A DNA stretch of 64,000 nt from Candidatus Polarisedimenticola svalbardensis. GTDB taxonomy: Bacteria > Acidobacteriota > Polarisedimenticolia > Polarisedimenticolales > Polarisedimenticolaceae. A program made the position numbers and the translations under genes. Positions 9,255 to 17,098 of this stretch are shown one piece after another; within the stretch, counting starts at the first letter, position 1, and every line of letters starts with the position of its first letter. A model generated the notes under the pieces. It saw only the letters and a list, made by a program, of their open reading frames with translations. It had not been told where the DNA came from and ran no database searches. The stretch lies in assembly GCA_014764515.1 (NCBI GenBank), contig JACXWD010000001.1, positions 62,001 through 126,000 of the forward strand, written 5' to 3'.

Positions 9255-10413
9255 GGGCGTTCTCGAGATCGGCGACCAGGTCCTCCACCGTTTCGATCCC
9301 CACCGAGATCCGGACCAGGCCGTCGGTCACACCGATCCGGTCCCGTTCCTTTTTAGGCACCGAACCGTGGGTCATGCTGGCCGGGTGGGAGATCAGGGTC
9401 TCCACGCCGCCCAGGGACTCGGCCAGGGCGCACAGCTTCACCCGGCCCAGGAACTTCTTCGCCCGGGCCAGGCTCCCCATGTCGAAGGAGATCATCCCGC
9501 CGAACCCCCGCATCTGGCGCCTGGCCAGGTTGTGCTGGGGGTGGGACTTCAGCCCCGGATAGATCACCCGTCCGACCTTGGGGTGGTTCGCAAGGAAGGC
9601 GGCGATCTTGCGGGCGTTACGGTCGTGGCATTCCATCCTCAAGGCCAGGGTCTTGATCCCCCGAAGCACCATGAAGGAATCCATAGGCGACAGGATCGCC
9701 CCAACCGAGTTCTGCAGGTAGGCCAGCTTCTCCGCCGTGCTCTTCTTTGTCGTCACCACGCATCCGCCGACGCTGTCGGAATGGCCGTTGATGTACTTGG
9801 TGGTGGAATGCACCACGATGTCGGCGCCCAGGGCGATCGGGTTCTGCAGCGCCGGGCTCATGAAGGTGTTGTCCACCGTCAGCGTGAGCTTGTGCTTCTT
9901 CGCGAGTTTGGAGATTTTAGCAAGATCGGTGAGTGTCAGGGTCGGGTTGGTCGGCGTTTCCACGAAAATCATTTTCGTGTTCTTGCGGATCGCACCTTCC
10001 ACCGCTGCCAGGTCCGCCGTGTCGATCCAGCTGAAATCGAGGCCGTACTTCCGCAGCACACCTTCGAACAACCGGTACGTGCCGCCGTAAACGTTCTCGG
10101 AGACGATGACGTGGTCGCCGGACCGGAACAGGTGCAACACGGCGGAGATCGCCGACATGCCCGAGGCGAAGCAGCGGGCGTCTACGCCTCCTTCCAGGGC
10201 GGCCAGGTTGCGCTCCAGGGCTCGCCGGGTCGGATTGATTGTCCGGGCGTAATCGTACGGCCAGTCCTGGCCCAGCCCCGGCTGCCGGTAGGTGGAGACC
10301 TGGTAGATCGGCGGCATGACCGCACCGGTGGTGGGATCCGGCGCCTGTCCGGCATGGATCGTTTTAGTTGCGAAGCCGTTTTCAGGCCGGTTGCTCTTCT
10401 TTTTCGTGGCCAC
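9241..10413 (-). CDS. cystathionine gamma-synthase/lyase family PLP enzyme
   Basis: A 390-residue Cys/Met-metabolism PLP-dependent enzyme (trans-sulfuration family). Visible are the GAVMPPIYQVSTY start, the YDYARTINPTRRALE substrate/phosphate loop with neighbouring-subunit Tyr, the FASGMSAISAV cofactor loop, FVETPTNPTL, VDNTFMSP and the PLP lysine in HSTTKYINGHSD. The C-terminus carries ESLGGVETLISHPASMTH. Sequence alone does not separate cystathionine gamma-synthase from gamma-lyase. The start is GTG 10413 with GGAGGG upstream. It stands alone and overlaps cutA at the 3' end. No SAM riboswitch is visible upstream. Confidence 0.9.
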   Translation of the reverse strand: MATKKKSNRPENGFATKTIHAGQAPDPTTGAVMPPIYQVSTYRQPGLGQDWPYDYARTINPTRRALERNLAALEGGVDARCFASGMSAISAVLHLFRSGDHVIVSENVYGGTYRLFEGVLRKYGLDFSWIDTADLAAVEGAIRKNTKMIFVETPTNPTLTLTDLAKISKLAKKHKLTLTVDNTFMSPALQNPIALGADIVVHSTTKYINGHSDSVGGCVVTTKKSTAEKLAYLQNSVGAILSPMDSFMVLRGIKTLALRMECHDRNARKIAAFLANHPKVGRVIYPGLKSHPQHNLARRQMRGFGGMISFDMGSLARAKKFLGRVKLCALAESLGGVETLISHPASMTHGSVPKKERDRIGVTDGLVRISVGIETVEDLVADLENALSRL

Positions 10414-10476
10414 GGTCGGTTACCCTCCGGTGTTGAGCCAAAAGCATAGATCGGCTCGGGAGGGAGCGCAACGCGG

Positions 10477-11115
10477 CTATTTCTTTTTGCCGTGCCCCTT
10501 GCCTTGCTTGCCTTGCTTCCCGTGGGCCTTGTGGCTGGCGACCTTGCCGTGGCGCTGGCGGTACTCCTTGTTCATCAGGGTCCGGACCGATTGCCCCGAG
10601 GCCCGCCATTCCATCGCCACACTTACCGGCACGTTGTAATACTCGTGGATCATTCGAACCGCCACCAGGTTCCTGGCGTCGGCGTCGGTCATGCGGTAGC
10701 CGCTGTTCTTGCCGTTCTTCCAGTGGCCGTATGCCTTGCCGTACGGCGGGCCGGGATGGCGTTGCACCGGGACGAACCAGGCTTCGGCAGGAACTCCCAA
10801 CCGCACACCGATCTCCCACCAGGACAGGCCACGCTCCCTGAAACGCCATACATCAGCCGGATCCCGGCGGGTGCGGTTTGTCAGGAACAAGGCGACGGAA
10901 AGGTCGTCCGGGTTGGAGTAGCGCCTTCCCATGTCGGCTACCACTTGTGAATCCCGGTTGAAATACCGCGAGGTTATACTCACGAACAGGTCGGCGTCGT
11001 CCCCGACCCGGACACGCGCCCCGAGGTCAACGTCCAGGCCGGCCAGGGCCGGTTGTCCTCCCGTCAGCAGCAGGCAGAGGGTCATTGCGGTGAGCACACC
11101 TGTTTTCCTGTTCAT
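10477..11115 (-). CDS. secreted protein with a Lys/Gly/His-rich tail, unknown function
   Basis: This 212-residue product has a signal peptide (MNRKTG, TAMTLCLLLTGG core, cleavage near ALA-GL). ATG 11115 has GGAGG upstream and places the signal at the N-terminus. The mature part is acidic then basic, with a WWEIGVRLGVPAEAWF block and a YGKAYGHWKNGK block. The final 20 residues are almost only Lys, Gly, His and Gln, encoded by CTTGC-type short repeats at 10499-10520. No named family is recognised. The basic tail could bind polyanions at the cell surface. Confidence 0.6.
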   Translation of the reverse strand: MNRKTGVLTAMTLCLLLTGGQPALAGLDVDLGARVRVGDDADLFVSITSRYFNRDSQVVADMGRRYSNPDDLSVALFLTNRTRRDPADVWRFRERGLSWWEIGVRLGVPAEAWFVPVQRHPGPPYGKAYGHWKNGKNSGYRMTDADARNLVAVRMIHEYYNVPVSVAMEWRASGQSVRTLMNKEYRQRHGKVASHKAHGKQGKQGKGHGKKK

Positions 11116-11192
11116 TCCACGCCTCCGTTCCGTTCCCCCTACGGCACAATCTAGGCACGAGACCGGCCTGAACAACCGCTATGATGGTAATC

Positions 11193-11792
11193 ATGAGAAT
11201 CCTGGCTATCGGCGGCATGTCATCAGGTGTGGGAAAAACCACCATGATCTGCAGGCTGCTCCCCTCACTTCCCGGCTGGGGTGTCCTAAAAACGTCGGTA
11301 CGGAGCGGAAAAAAGGCCCGGTCCGATCTGCCTCCCGACCGTTACGAGATCGTAACGAGTCCTGGTGAACTGCAGGTGCAGGGAAAAGACACCTGGCGCT
11401 ACCACCAGGCCGGCGCCGCCGGTCTGGCATGGTTGCGCACCGGCCCTCAAGGGCTGGCCGAAGGTGTTCCAGAGGCGATCGACCGGTTCCGGAAACTCCC
11501 CGGTGTGGTGGTGGAGGGGAATTCACACACATTCCACCAGGCGCCCGACCGGCTGGTCCTTGTGGCCAGCACCAGGCTCACCGAGATCAAGCCGACCGCC
11601 GGCCTGCTGCTTCCTCGCGCCGACCTGGTGGTATTGAACCGACCTGCCGGAGATGACGGCGGCGGGATGACCAGGCAGGTTCTGACGGAGGCCGGCGCCG
11701 CCTGTCGAATCCTGGAAGAGGATGTGTTGTCCCGCCGGTTCCTGGGAGAGATCGGGACGTTGCTGTCTACCTGGTTTCCACCGTCACCTTGA
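11193..11792 (+). CDS. MobB-like P-loop NTPase
   Basis: A 199-residue P-loop protein beginning MRILAIGGMSSGVGKTT (Walker A). It continues with a GKDTWRYHQAGA block matching the 'GKDS..H..AGA' pattern of MobB, then VVVEGNS (Walker B region) and a PRADLVVLNR base-recognition-like segment. MobB proteins assist in attaching GMP to molybdopterin. moaC and mobA lie within 4 kb, supporting a molybdenum-cofactor role. ATG 11193 is preferred over ATG 11181 because a TATGAT box (11180-11185) covers the earlier codon. The last 26 bases overlap the opposing gene. Confidence 0.65.
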   Translation: MRILAIGGMSSGVGKTTMICRLLPSLPGWGVLKTSVRSGKKARSDLPPDRYEIVTSPGELQVQGKDTWRYHQAGAAGLAWLRTGPQGLAEGVPEAIDRFRKLPGVVVEGNSHTFHQAPDRLVLVASTRLTEIKPTAGLLLPRADLVVLNRPAGDDGGGMTRQVLTEAGAACRILEEDVLSRRFLGEIGTLLSTWFPPSP

Positions 11793-12204
11793 ACGAGGCG
11801 GCAGTGTCCGCCAGGGCGTTGACGTGGTTGAACACCAGGGTGTAGGTCCGCTGGCGCTCGTCGCGCTGGGGCAGGAATTTATTCCCTCCCGACGCCACGC
11901 CCAGGAGCTTGCCCTTCTCGTCGAACAGCGCAACGGCAAGGCCGACCATTTTCCCGTTTTCGCTGACGTTTGAAATGGAGATCTCCGCCTTCATGACGTC
12001 TCCGACCCGGAAGAAACTGGCCGGTCCGCGACCGGACGTATAGAACCGGACCGTCTCGATGGTCAGGCCTTCTTCCACGACGACACCCAGTTCCAGGGGC
12101 ACGTCGATCTTGAACAGGTACTCTCCGGACGCGGTGCCGGCGGCTGCAGGCAAAACGGCGAAGACCAGCAGGACCATGACCGCCATCGATTTCATCCGAT
12201 TCAT
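11767..12204 (-). CDS. small secreted protein of unknown function
   Basis: A 145-residue product with a signal peptide (MNRMKSMAVMVLLVFAVLPAAAG, cleavage near ASG). The mature part looks like a single beta-sandwich: alternating hydrophobic strands such as VRFYTSGRGPASFFRVGDVMKAEISISN, AVALFDEKGKLLGVA and TYTLVFNH. This is reminiscent of small extracellular Ig-like domains, but no family is named. ATG 12204 overlaps the moaC stop codon (ATGA), so it is translated with moaC. It overlaps the MobB-like gene by 26 bases tail to tail. Confidence 0.6.
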   Translation of the reverse strand: MNRMKSMAVMVLLVFAVLPAAAGTASGEYLFKIDVPLELGVVVEEGLTIETVRFYTSGRGPASFFRVGDVMKAEISISNVSENGKMVGLAVALFDEKGKLLGVASGGNKFLPQRDERQRTYTLVFNHVNALADTAASFKVTVETR

Positions 12205-12689
12205 GCGTTCTCCCCATCCCGGCGCCACAGGCCGGTTCGTCCACCACTTTTTTCCATCAGTTCGATCCCGGTGATCTCGATCGACCGGTCGACTCCCTTG
12301 GCCATGTCATACAGGGTAAGGCAGGCAGCGGACACCGCAACCATCGCCTCCATCTCCACCCCGGTGGGCCAGCGCGCCTCCGCCGTCGCCGTCACCATCG
12401 CCTCGCATCCGACCTCCTCGAGATCGATGGTGACGTCCAGGTGATCCAGGGGGACCTGGTGGCACAGCGGGATCCAGTCGGCGGTCCGTTTCCCGGCCTG
12501 GATCCCGGCCAGTCTGGCAGTTCCCAGGGCATCACCTTTCCGGAGGCGGTTTTCCTTGAGGAGGTCGAACGCCTCCCTGCCGAACCGGACACGGCCCCGG
12601 GCCACCGCCCGGCGGCTTGTGGCCGGCTTGCCGCCTACGTCCACCATCCTGGCGTCTCCTGCATCGTCAACATGGGTCAATCTGGCCAT
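12201..12689 (-). CDS. moaC: cyclic pyranopterin monophosphate synthase MoaC
   Basis: Molybdenum-cofactor enzyme that converts the MoaA product to cyclic pyranopterin monophosphate. Typical motifs in the 162 residues are the [18 protein letters not shown] start, LCHQVPLDH with the active-site residues, TGVEMEAMVAVSAACLTLYDM, and a GVDRSIEITGIEL block near the end with KSGGR. ATG 12689 follows GGAGAGGG; upstream in-frame codons add 23 extra residues. Coupled to the downstream secreted protein by ATGA. Confidence 0.95.
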   Translation of the reverse strand: MARLTHVDDAGDARMVDVGGKPATSRRAVARGRVRFGREAFDLLKENRLRKGDALGTARLAGIQAGKRTADWIPLCHQVPLDHLDVTIDLEEVGCEAMVTATAEARWPTGVEMEAMVAVSAACLTLYDMAKGVDRSIEITGIELMEKSGGRTGLWRRDGENA

Positions 12690-12808
12690 CGTTCCCTCTC
12701 CAGGCTGTGTTTTCTTGCGCCACCGCACCTGCTGCGGTACTGTCAGGCTCCGCGCCATTAATTATCCCACAAGCCCGACCCTTTGCGAGTCGACCGGAGG
12801 CAAAGTCC

Positions 12809-14269
12809 ATGAGCCACCCCTTTGCAGGCCTCAAACCCGAATCTCTCTGGAACGCCTTTTACGGCATCACCCAGGTCCCCCGCCCCTCGAAACATGAAGA
12901 GCGGATTTCCGCCCATATCGAGGCCTGGGCCGGCGAACACGGCTTCAAGGTTCTGAAGGACGCCATCGGAAACCTGGTGGTCAAGGTCCCGGCAAGCCCC
13001 GGCAAGGAATCGGCCAAACCGGTGGTCATCCAGGGCCATCTGGACATGGTCTGCGAGAAGAACAAGGACACCGAGCACGACTTCATGAATGAACCGATCA
13101 AGGTTCGTCTCGAGGACGGCTGGGTCTACGCCACCGGCACCACCCTGGGCGCCGACAACGGTATCGGCGTCGCAGCCGGCATGGCCGCCGCCACCGACCC
13201 GGATGTGGTCCACGGCCCCCTGGAACTGCTGATGACCATGGACGAGGAAACCGGCCTGACCGGCGCCAAGGAACTGGACGCCTCCCTGATCGACAGCCGG
13301 ATCATGCTGAACCTGGACTCGGAAGAAGACGGGGTAATCTACGTAGGATGCGCCGGCGGCGCAGATGTCCACACCCACTTCAAGCCGGACACCAACCCGC
13401 CGGTAGACGGCACCAGGTCCTACAAGATCGAGGTTACCGGCCTTCGAGGCGGGCACTCCGGCCTGAACATCCTCGAGAACCGTGGAAACGCCGTCAAACT
13501 CCTGGTCCGCACCCTCCTGGCCGCCGAAGAGAACGGCATCGAATTCGAACTGGCCGCCCTGACCGGCGGCGACATGCATAACGCCATCCCCAGGGAGTCG
13601 GAAGCGATCCTGTTCCTCAAGGAAAATGATGTCGCCTCCCTCGAGAAGGTGATCGCCAGCTGCATTGAAGATTATCGCGTGGAACTGAAAGGGGTAGACG
13701 ACAACCTGGCCATCAGCCTGAACGCTACGAAGCATGACGGCCCGGTGCTGCAGGCGTCGGCCCAGGTCGCCTTGCTCTGTTTCCTGGACGCCACCCCCCA
13801 CGGTGTCCTGGCCATGAGCAACGACCTGGAAGGGCTGGTGGAGACGTCCAACAACCTGGCCGCGGTGAAGATGGAAGACAACAGCTACATGATCCTGACC
13901 AGCTGCCGCAGCAGCATCATGTCGGCCATGGAAGACGTACTCTCCACCATGGAGTCCATCGCCGTCCTGGCCGGATTCGAGGCCGAGGTCCAGGTCGGTT
14001 ACCCGGGCTGGAAGCCGGACATGAGCTCAAACGTGCTCCAGGTGGTGCGGAAGGTGTACGCCGGGATCTGGAACAAGGATCCCCGCGTCACCGCGATCCA
14101 TGCAGGACTTGAGTGCGGCCTGCTTGGCGACAAGGTGCCTGGAATGGACATGGTTTCTTTCGGGCCCCAGATCGAGGGCGCCCATTCCCCGGACGAGCGG
14201 CTGCACATCGAGTCCACAGGCCGGTTCTGGGAAGCGCTGAAACAGGTCCTTGCGGAGCTGGCCGGCTGA
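12809..14269 (+). CDS. pepD: aminoacyl-histidine dipeptidase (Xaa-His, M20 family)
   Basis: A 486-residue cytosolic zinc dipeptidase of the PepD/M20C group. Metal and catalytic residues appear in GHLDMVCEKN, LGADNGIGVA, MDEETGLTGA, MLNLDSEEDG and near the C-terminus IHAGLECGLLG, with the closing SFGPQIEGAHSPDERLHIEST. The central dimerisation/lid insert (RGGHSGLNI onward) is present. Length fits the family. ATG 12809 follows GGAGG at 12796-12800; the longer upstream frame is antisense to moaC. Monocistronic. Confidence 0.94.
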   Translation: MSHPFAGLKPESLWNAFYGITQVPRPSKHEERISAHIEAWAGEHGFKVLKDAIGNLVVKVPASPGKESAKPVVIQGHLDMVCEKNKDTEHDFMNEPIKVRLEDGWVYATGTTLGADNGIGVAAGMAAATDPDVVHGPLELLMTMDEETGLTGAKELDASLIDSRIMLNLDSEEDGVIYVGCAGGADVHTHFKPDTNPPVDGTRSYKIEVTGLRGGHSGLNILENRGNAVKLLVRTLLAAEENGIEFELAALTGGDMHNAIPRESEAILFLKENDVASLEKVIASCIEDYRVELKGVDDNLAISLNATKHDGPVLQASAQVALLCFLDATPHGVLAMSNDLEGLVETSNNLAAVKMEDNSYMILTSCRSSIMSAMEDVLSTMESIAVLAGFEAEVQVGYPGWKPDMSSNVLQVVRKVYAGIWNKDPRVTAIHAGLECGLLGDKVPGMDMVSFGPQIEGAHSPDERLHIESTGRFWEALKQVLAELAG

Positions 14270-14280
14270 GGCTTTCGGGG

Positions 14281-14859
14281 TCAGGACATCCGGCGGAGCT
14301 GGTCTTCCATGTTGACGTTGGTCAACGCCCGGCTGAGATCCCGGTCGGGGATCTCGCGGGGACCGATGCGGACCACGTCCAGCTCCCCCAGCAGTCCACG
14401 GACCTTGTAACGCTTGTCGGCCAGGGCGGCCCGGAGCATCCCTTCCGACGAGCGTCGCCAGACCGCCACCAGCGGGTGGTCCCGGCCGTTGTTGTCGGTG
14501 AGCATGATCACATCCCCTTCATCCCCGGCCTCGGTGAGGTGGGCCAGGAGAGCGGTATCGATCAAGGGGTAGTCGCAGGCCAGGACCAGGAGATCGGCGT
14601 CTCCCGTCGCCTCCATCCCTGCCAGGATGCCGGCCAGTGGGCCTCTCCCGGCCGGAGGCGGGTCTTCCACCGGTATCAGGTCCGGGGCCGGATTGCGTCC
14701 GCCTGCACGGATGCTCACCAGGACGCCGGTACAGAGCGGCCACAGCACTTCCGCTGCGCACTGGGCCAGGGTCCGCCCATGGAAAACCACCTCGCCCTTC
14801 GGTTTTCCGAAACGGGCGCCGAGGCCGCCTGCCAACACCACACCGATCCGTGGGGGCAC
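14281..14859 (-). CDS. mobA: molybdenum cofactor guanylyltransferase MobA
   Basis: Transfers GMP from GTP to molybdopterin to make the bis-MGD or MGD cofactor. The 192-residue nucleotidyltransferase starts with GVVLAGGLGARFGKPKGEV, the nucleotide-binding signature. It has the ACDYPLI metal-binding motif and ends with a NVNMEDQL block typical of MobA. The start is GTG 14859 with AAGGAG upstream. It lies between pepD and a divergent DUF2064 gene. With moaC and the MobB-like gene it marks molybdoenzyme use in this organism. Confidence 0.9.
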   Translation of the reverse strand: MPPRIGVVLAGGLGARFGKPKGEVVFHGRTLAQCAAEVLWPLCTGVLVSIRAGGRNPAPDLIPVEDPPPAGRGPLAGILAGMEATGDADLLVLACDYPLIDTALLAHLTEAGDEGDVIMLTDNNGRDHPLVAVWRRSSEGMLRAALADKRYKVRGLLGELDVVRIGPREIPDRDLSRALTNVNMEDQLRRMS

Positions 14860-14924
14860 GTGCGCTCCTTCCCTCCGGGACCCGAAGCCCCGGTTACACT
14901 AGGGTACCTGATGGAGGCTCATGG

Positions 14925-15584
14925 ATGCGAAGGTTGATCTTCTTCGCCAAACGGGCCGAAGCCGGCAAGGTCAAGACCCGGCTGACGCCTCCCCTGACGG
15001 CGGAACAGGCTGTAGGTCTTTACCGCGGCTTCGTAGCCGACGGCCTAGAGTTTGTCCGGCAGTTTGAAAACGACCACTGCCAGGTGGAGTGCTGCACCGA
15101 TGCGCCCTGGGAACCGCCGTCCGGCCTCGGCATCCGCATGACCCTGCAGTGCCCCGGGGACCTTGGCGCCCGGATGCTGGATGCGTTCAGGCGGGCCGAC
15201 GGCGAGGGAGCCGACGTCACCGTGATCCTGGGAGCCGATGCTCCCACACTGCCTCACGCACTGGTGGACCAGGCGTTCAATCTCCTTGAAGACGGAGTAG
15301 AAGCTGTTGTCACACCGGCGGAAGACGGCGGTTATGTTCTGATTGGCGCCTGCCGGCCGTTGCCGGGCCTGTTCCGGGACGTGCCCTGGGGGGGAGAAGG
15401 CGTTCTGGCGGCGACCCGGGGCGCAGCCATTGAATACGGTATCCGTCTCGAGGAAACCGATCCCTGGTATGACATCGACCAGGCCGGCGATCTGGTCCGG
15501 CTGGGCGAAGAACTGGCCACACCCCGGGGCCGGATACGGGCTCCCCGCACCTGGGCGGCTCTGGAGACAATCTGGACGCCGTAA
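14925..15584 (+). CDS. TIGR04282/DUF2064 nucleotidyl- or glycosyltransferase-like protein
   Basis: A 219-residue GT-A-like protein. The N-terminus FFAKRAEAGKVKTRLTPPL is the DUF2064 signature. VILGADAPTLP carries a DxD-like element and PAEDGGYVLIGA is the second conserved block. Family members often sit near polysaccharide or arsenosugar genes, but substrates are mostly unknown. ATG 14925 (rather than ATG 14921 in another frame) has GGAGG 7 bases upstream. It is divergent from mobA and 102 bases before rho. Confidence 0.8.
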   Translation: MRRLIFFAKRAEAGKVKTRLTPPLTAEQAVGLYRGFVADGLEFVRQFENDHCQVECCTDAPWEPPSGLGIRMTLQCPGDLGARMLDAFRRADGEGADVTVILGADAPTLPHALVDQAFNLLEDGVEAVVTPAEDGGYVLIGACRPLPGLFRDVPWGGEGVLAATRGAAIEYGIRLEETDPWYDIDQAGDLVRLGEELATPRGRIRAPRTWAALETIWTP

Positions 15585-15686
15585 TTCGGATCATGCTAAG
15601 ATTCCTGCGTCTCACCGATCAATCCACCTCAGACAATGGTCCGATGATTCAACCTCCACCCAACATTGCGTGCCACGGGAGCAGTC

Positions 15687-17084
15687 ATGGCTGACGGACG
15701 GACGAGAAATAAAAAACCTGCAGGCGAACGAGCCAACGGCCGGAACAAACCGGCGGAGGAAGCTCCGGCGCCTGAGGCGGAAGAATCGACAGAGCCTGCC
15801 CGGGAAGCGGCGCCTGCGGCAGCCGCCGTCGACTCCACCTCTCTTTATTCCATGATCAATACCGAACTGGCCAGGGTGGCAAAGGAACTGTCCATCCCCA
15901 ACGCGTCCGTGATGCGGAAACAGGACCTGATCTTCGAGATCATGAAGGCCCAGTCCGAACAGAGCGGTCTGGTTTTCGCCGAAGGTGTGCTCCAGATCCT
16001 GCAGGACGGCTACGGCTTCCTGCGGCATCCCGACTACAACTACCTCCCCGGCCCGGACGACATCTATATCTCCCCGTCCCAGATCAAGCGGTTCGGCCTG
16101 ATCACCGGCGACACCGTCTCCGGCCAGGTCCGTCCGCCCAAGGAAGACGAAAACTACTTCGCACTGATCAAGGTCCTGGCGGTGAACTTCGACGACCCGG
16201 AAAAGATCCGGGACCGCATCCTGTTCGACAACCTGACACCGCTGTACCCGGACCAGCAGATCAACCTGGAAACCGACACCAAGAACCTCTCCGGCATGAT
16301 CATGGATCTGCTGACGCCGATCGGCATGGGCCAGCGCGGTCTGATCGTCTCTCCGCCGCGAACCGGCAAGACCATGCTCCTGCAATCGATAGCGAATTCC
16401 ATCTCCGAGAACCACCCGGAGATCTTCCTGATCGTCCTGCTCATCGATGAACGGCCTGAAGAGGTCACCGACATGCAACGTTCCGTCGCAGGCGAGGTCG
16501 TCGCCTCCACCTTCGACGAACCGGCCCAGCAGCACGTGCACGTCGCGGAAATGGTCATCGAAAAGGCGAAGCGCCTGGTGGAGCACGGCAAGAACGTGGT
16601 CATCCTGCTGGACAGCATCACCCGGCTGGCCAGGGCCTACAACTCGGTACAGCCTCCTTCGGGGAAGGTCCTGTCCGGCGGCATCGACTCCAACGCCCTG
16701 CAACGGCCGAAGCGGTTCTTCGGCGCAGCCCGCAACATCGAGGAGGGCGGTTCCCTCACCATCATGGCCACCGCCCTGATCGATACCGGCTCCAGAATGG
16801 ACGACGTCATCTTCGAGGAGTTCAAAGGCACCGGCAACATGGAACTGCACCTGGACCGCAAGCTGGTGGACCGCCGGGTTTTCCCCGCCATCGACATCGA
16901 CCGCTCCGGCACCCGCAAGGAAGAGCTGCTGATGTCCAAGGACCAGCTCAACAAGGTCTGGATTCTGAGAAAGATCCTCAACCAGATGTCCACGGTGGAG
17001 GCGATGGAGCTGCTCATCGACAGGATGGGCAAATCGAAATCCAACGAGGAGTTCCTGCGGATGATGCAGGCCCCCGGGTCCTGA
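15687..17084 (+). CDS. rho: transcription termination factor Rho
   Basis: Hexameric RNA helicase that ends transcription at Rho-dependent sites. The 465 residues start with an Ala/Glu/Pro-rich extension (about 45 residues). The N-terminal helical domain follows ([23 protein letters not shown]), then the RNA-binding cold-shock-like domain ([15 protein letters not shown]...). The ATPase domain has Walker [10 protein letters not shown], Walker [16 protein letters not shown] and the R-loop [14 protein letters not shown] 15687 has GGGAG upstream. Few T-rich intrinsic terminators are visible in the window, so Rho may do much of the terminating here. Confidence 0.96.
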   Translation: MADGRTRNKKPAGERANGRNKPAEEAPAPEAEESTEPAREAAPAAAAVDSTSLYSMINTELARVAKELSIPNASVMRKQDLIFEIMKAQSEQSGLVFAEGVLQILQDGYGFLRHPDYNYLPGPDDIYISPSQIKRFGLITGDTVSGQVRPPKEDENYFALIKVLAVNFDDPEKIRDRILFDNLTPLYPDQQINLETDTKNLSGMIMDLLTPIGMGQRGLIVSPPRTGKTMLLQSIANSISENHPEIFLIVLLIDERPEEVTDMQRSVAGEVVASTFDEPAQQHVHVAEMVIEKAKRLVEHGKNVVILLDSITRLARAYNSVQPPSGKVLSGGIDSNALQRPKRFFGAARNIEEGGSLTIMATALIDTGSRMDDVIFEEFKGTGNMELHLDRKLVDRRVFPAIDIDRSGTRKEELLMSKDQLNKVWILRKILNQMSTVEAMELLIDRMGKSKSNEEFLRMMQAPGS

Positions 17085-17098
17085 TCCCGGAACTTCGG

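Noticed and set aside
10414-10476. SAM riboswitch before the PLP enzyme
   Set aside because: The gap is only about 60 bases and has no matching fold.
12758-13801. 347-codon minus-strand frame across pepD
   Set aside because: Shadow of pepD; no SD and no recognisable domain.
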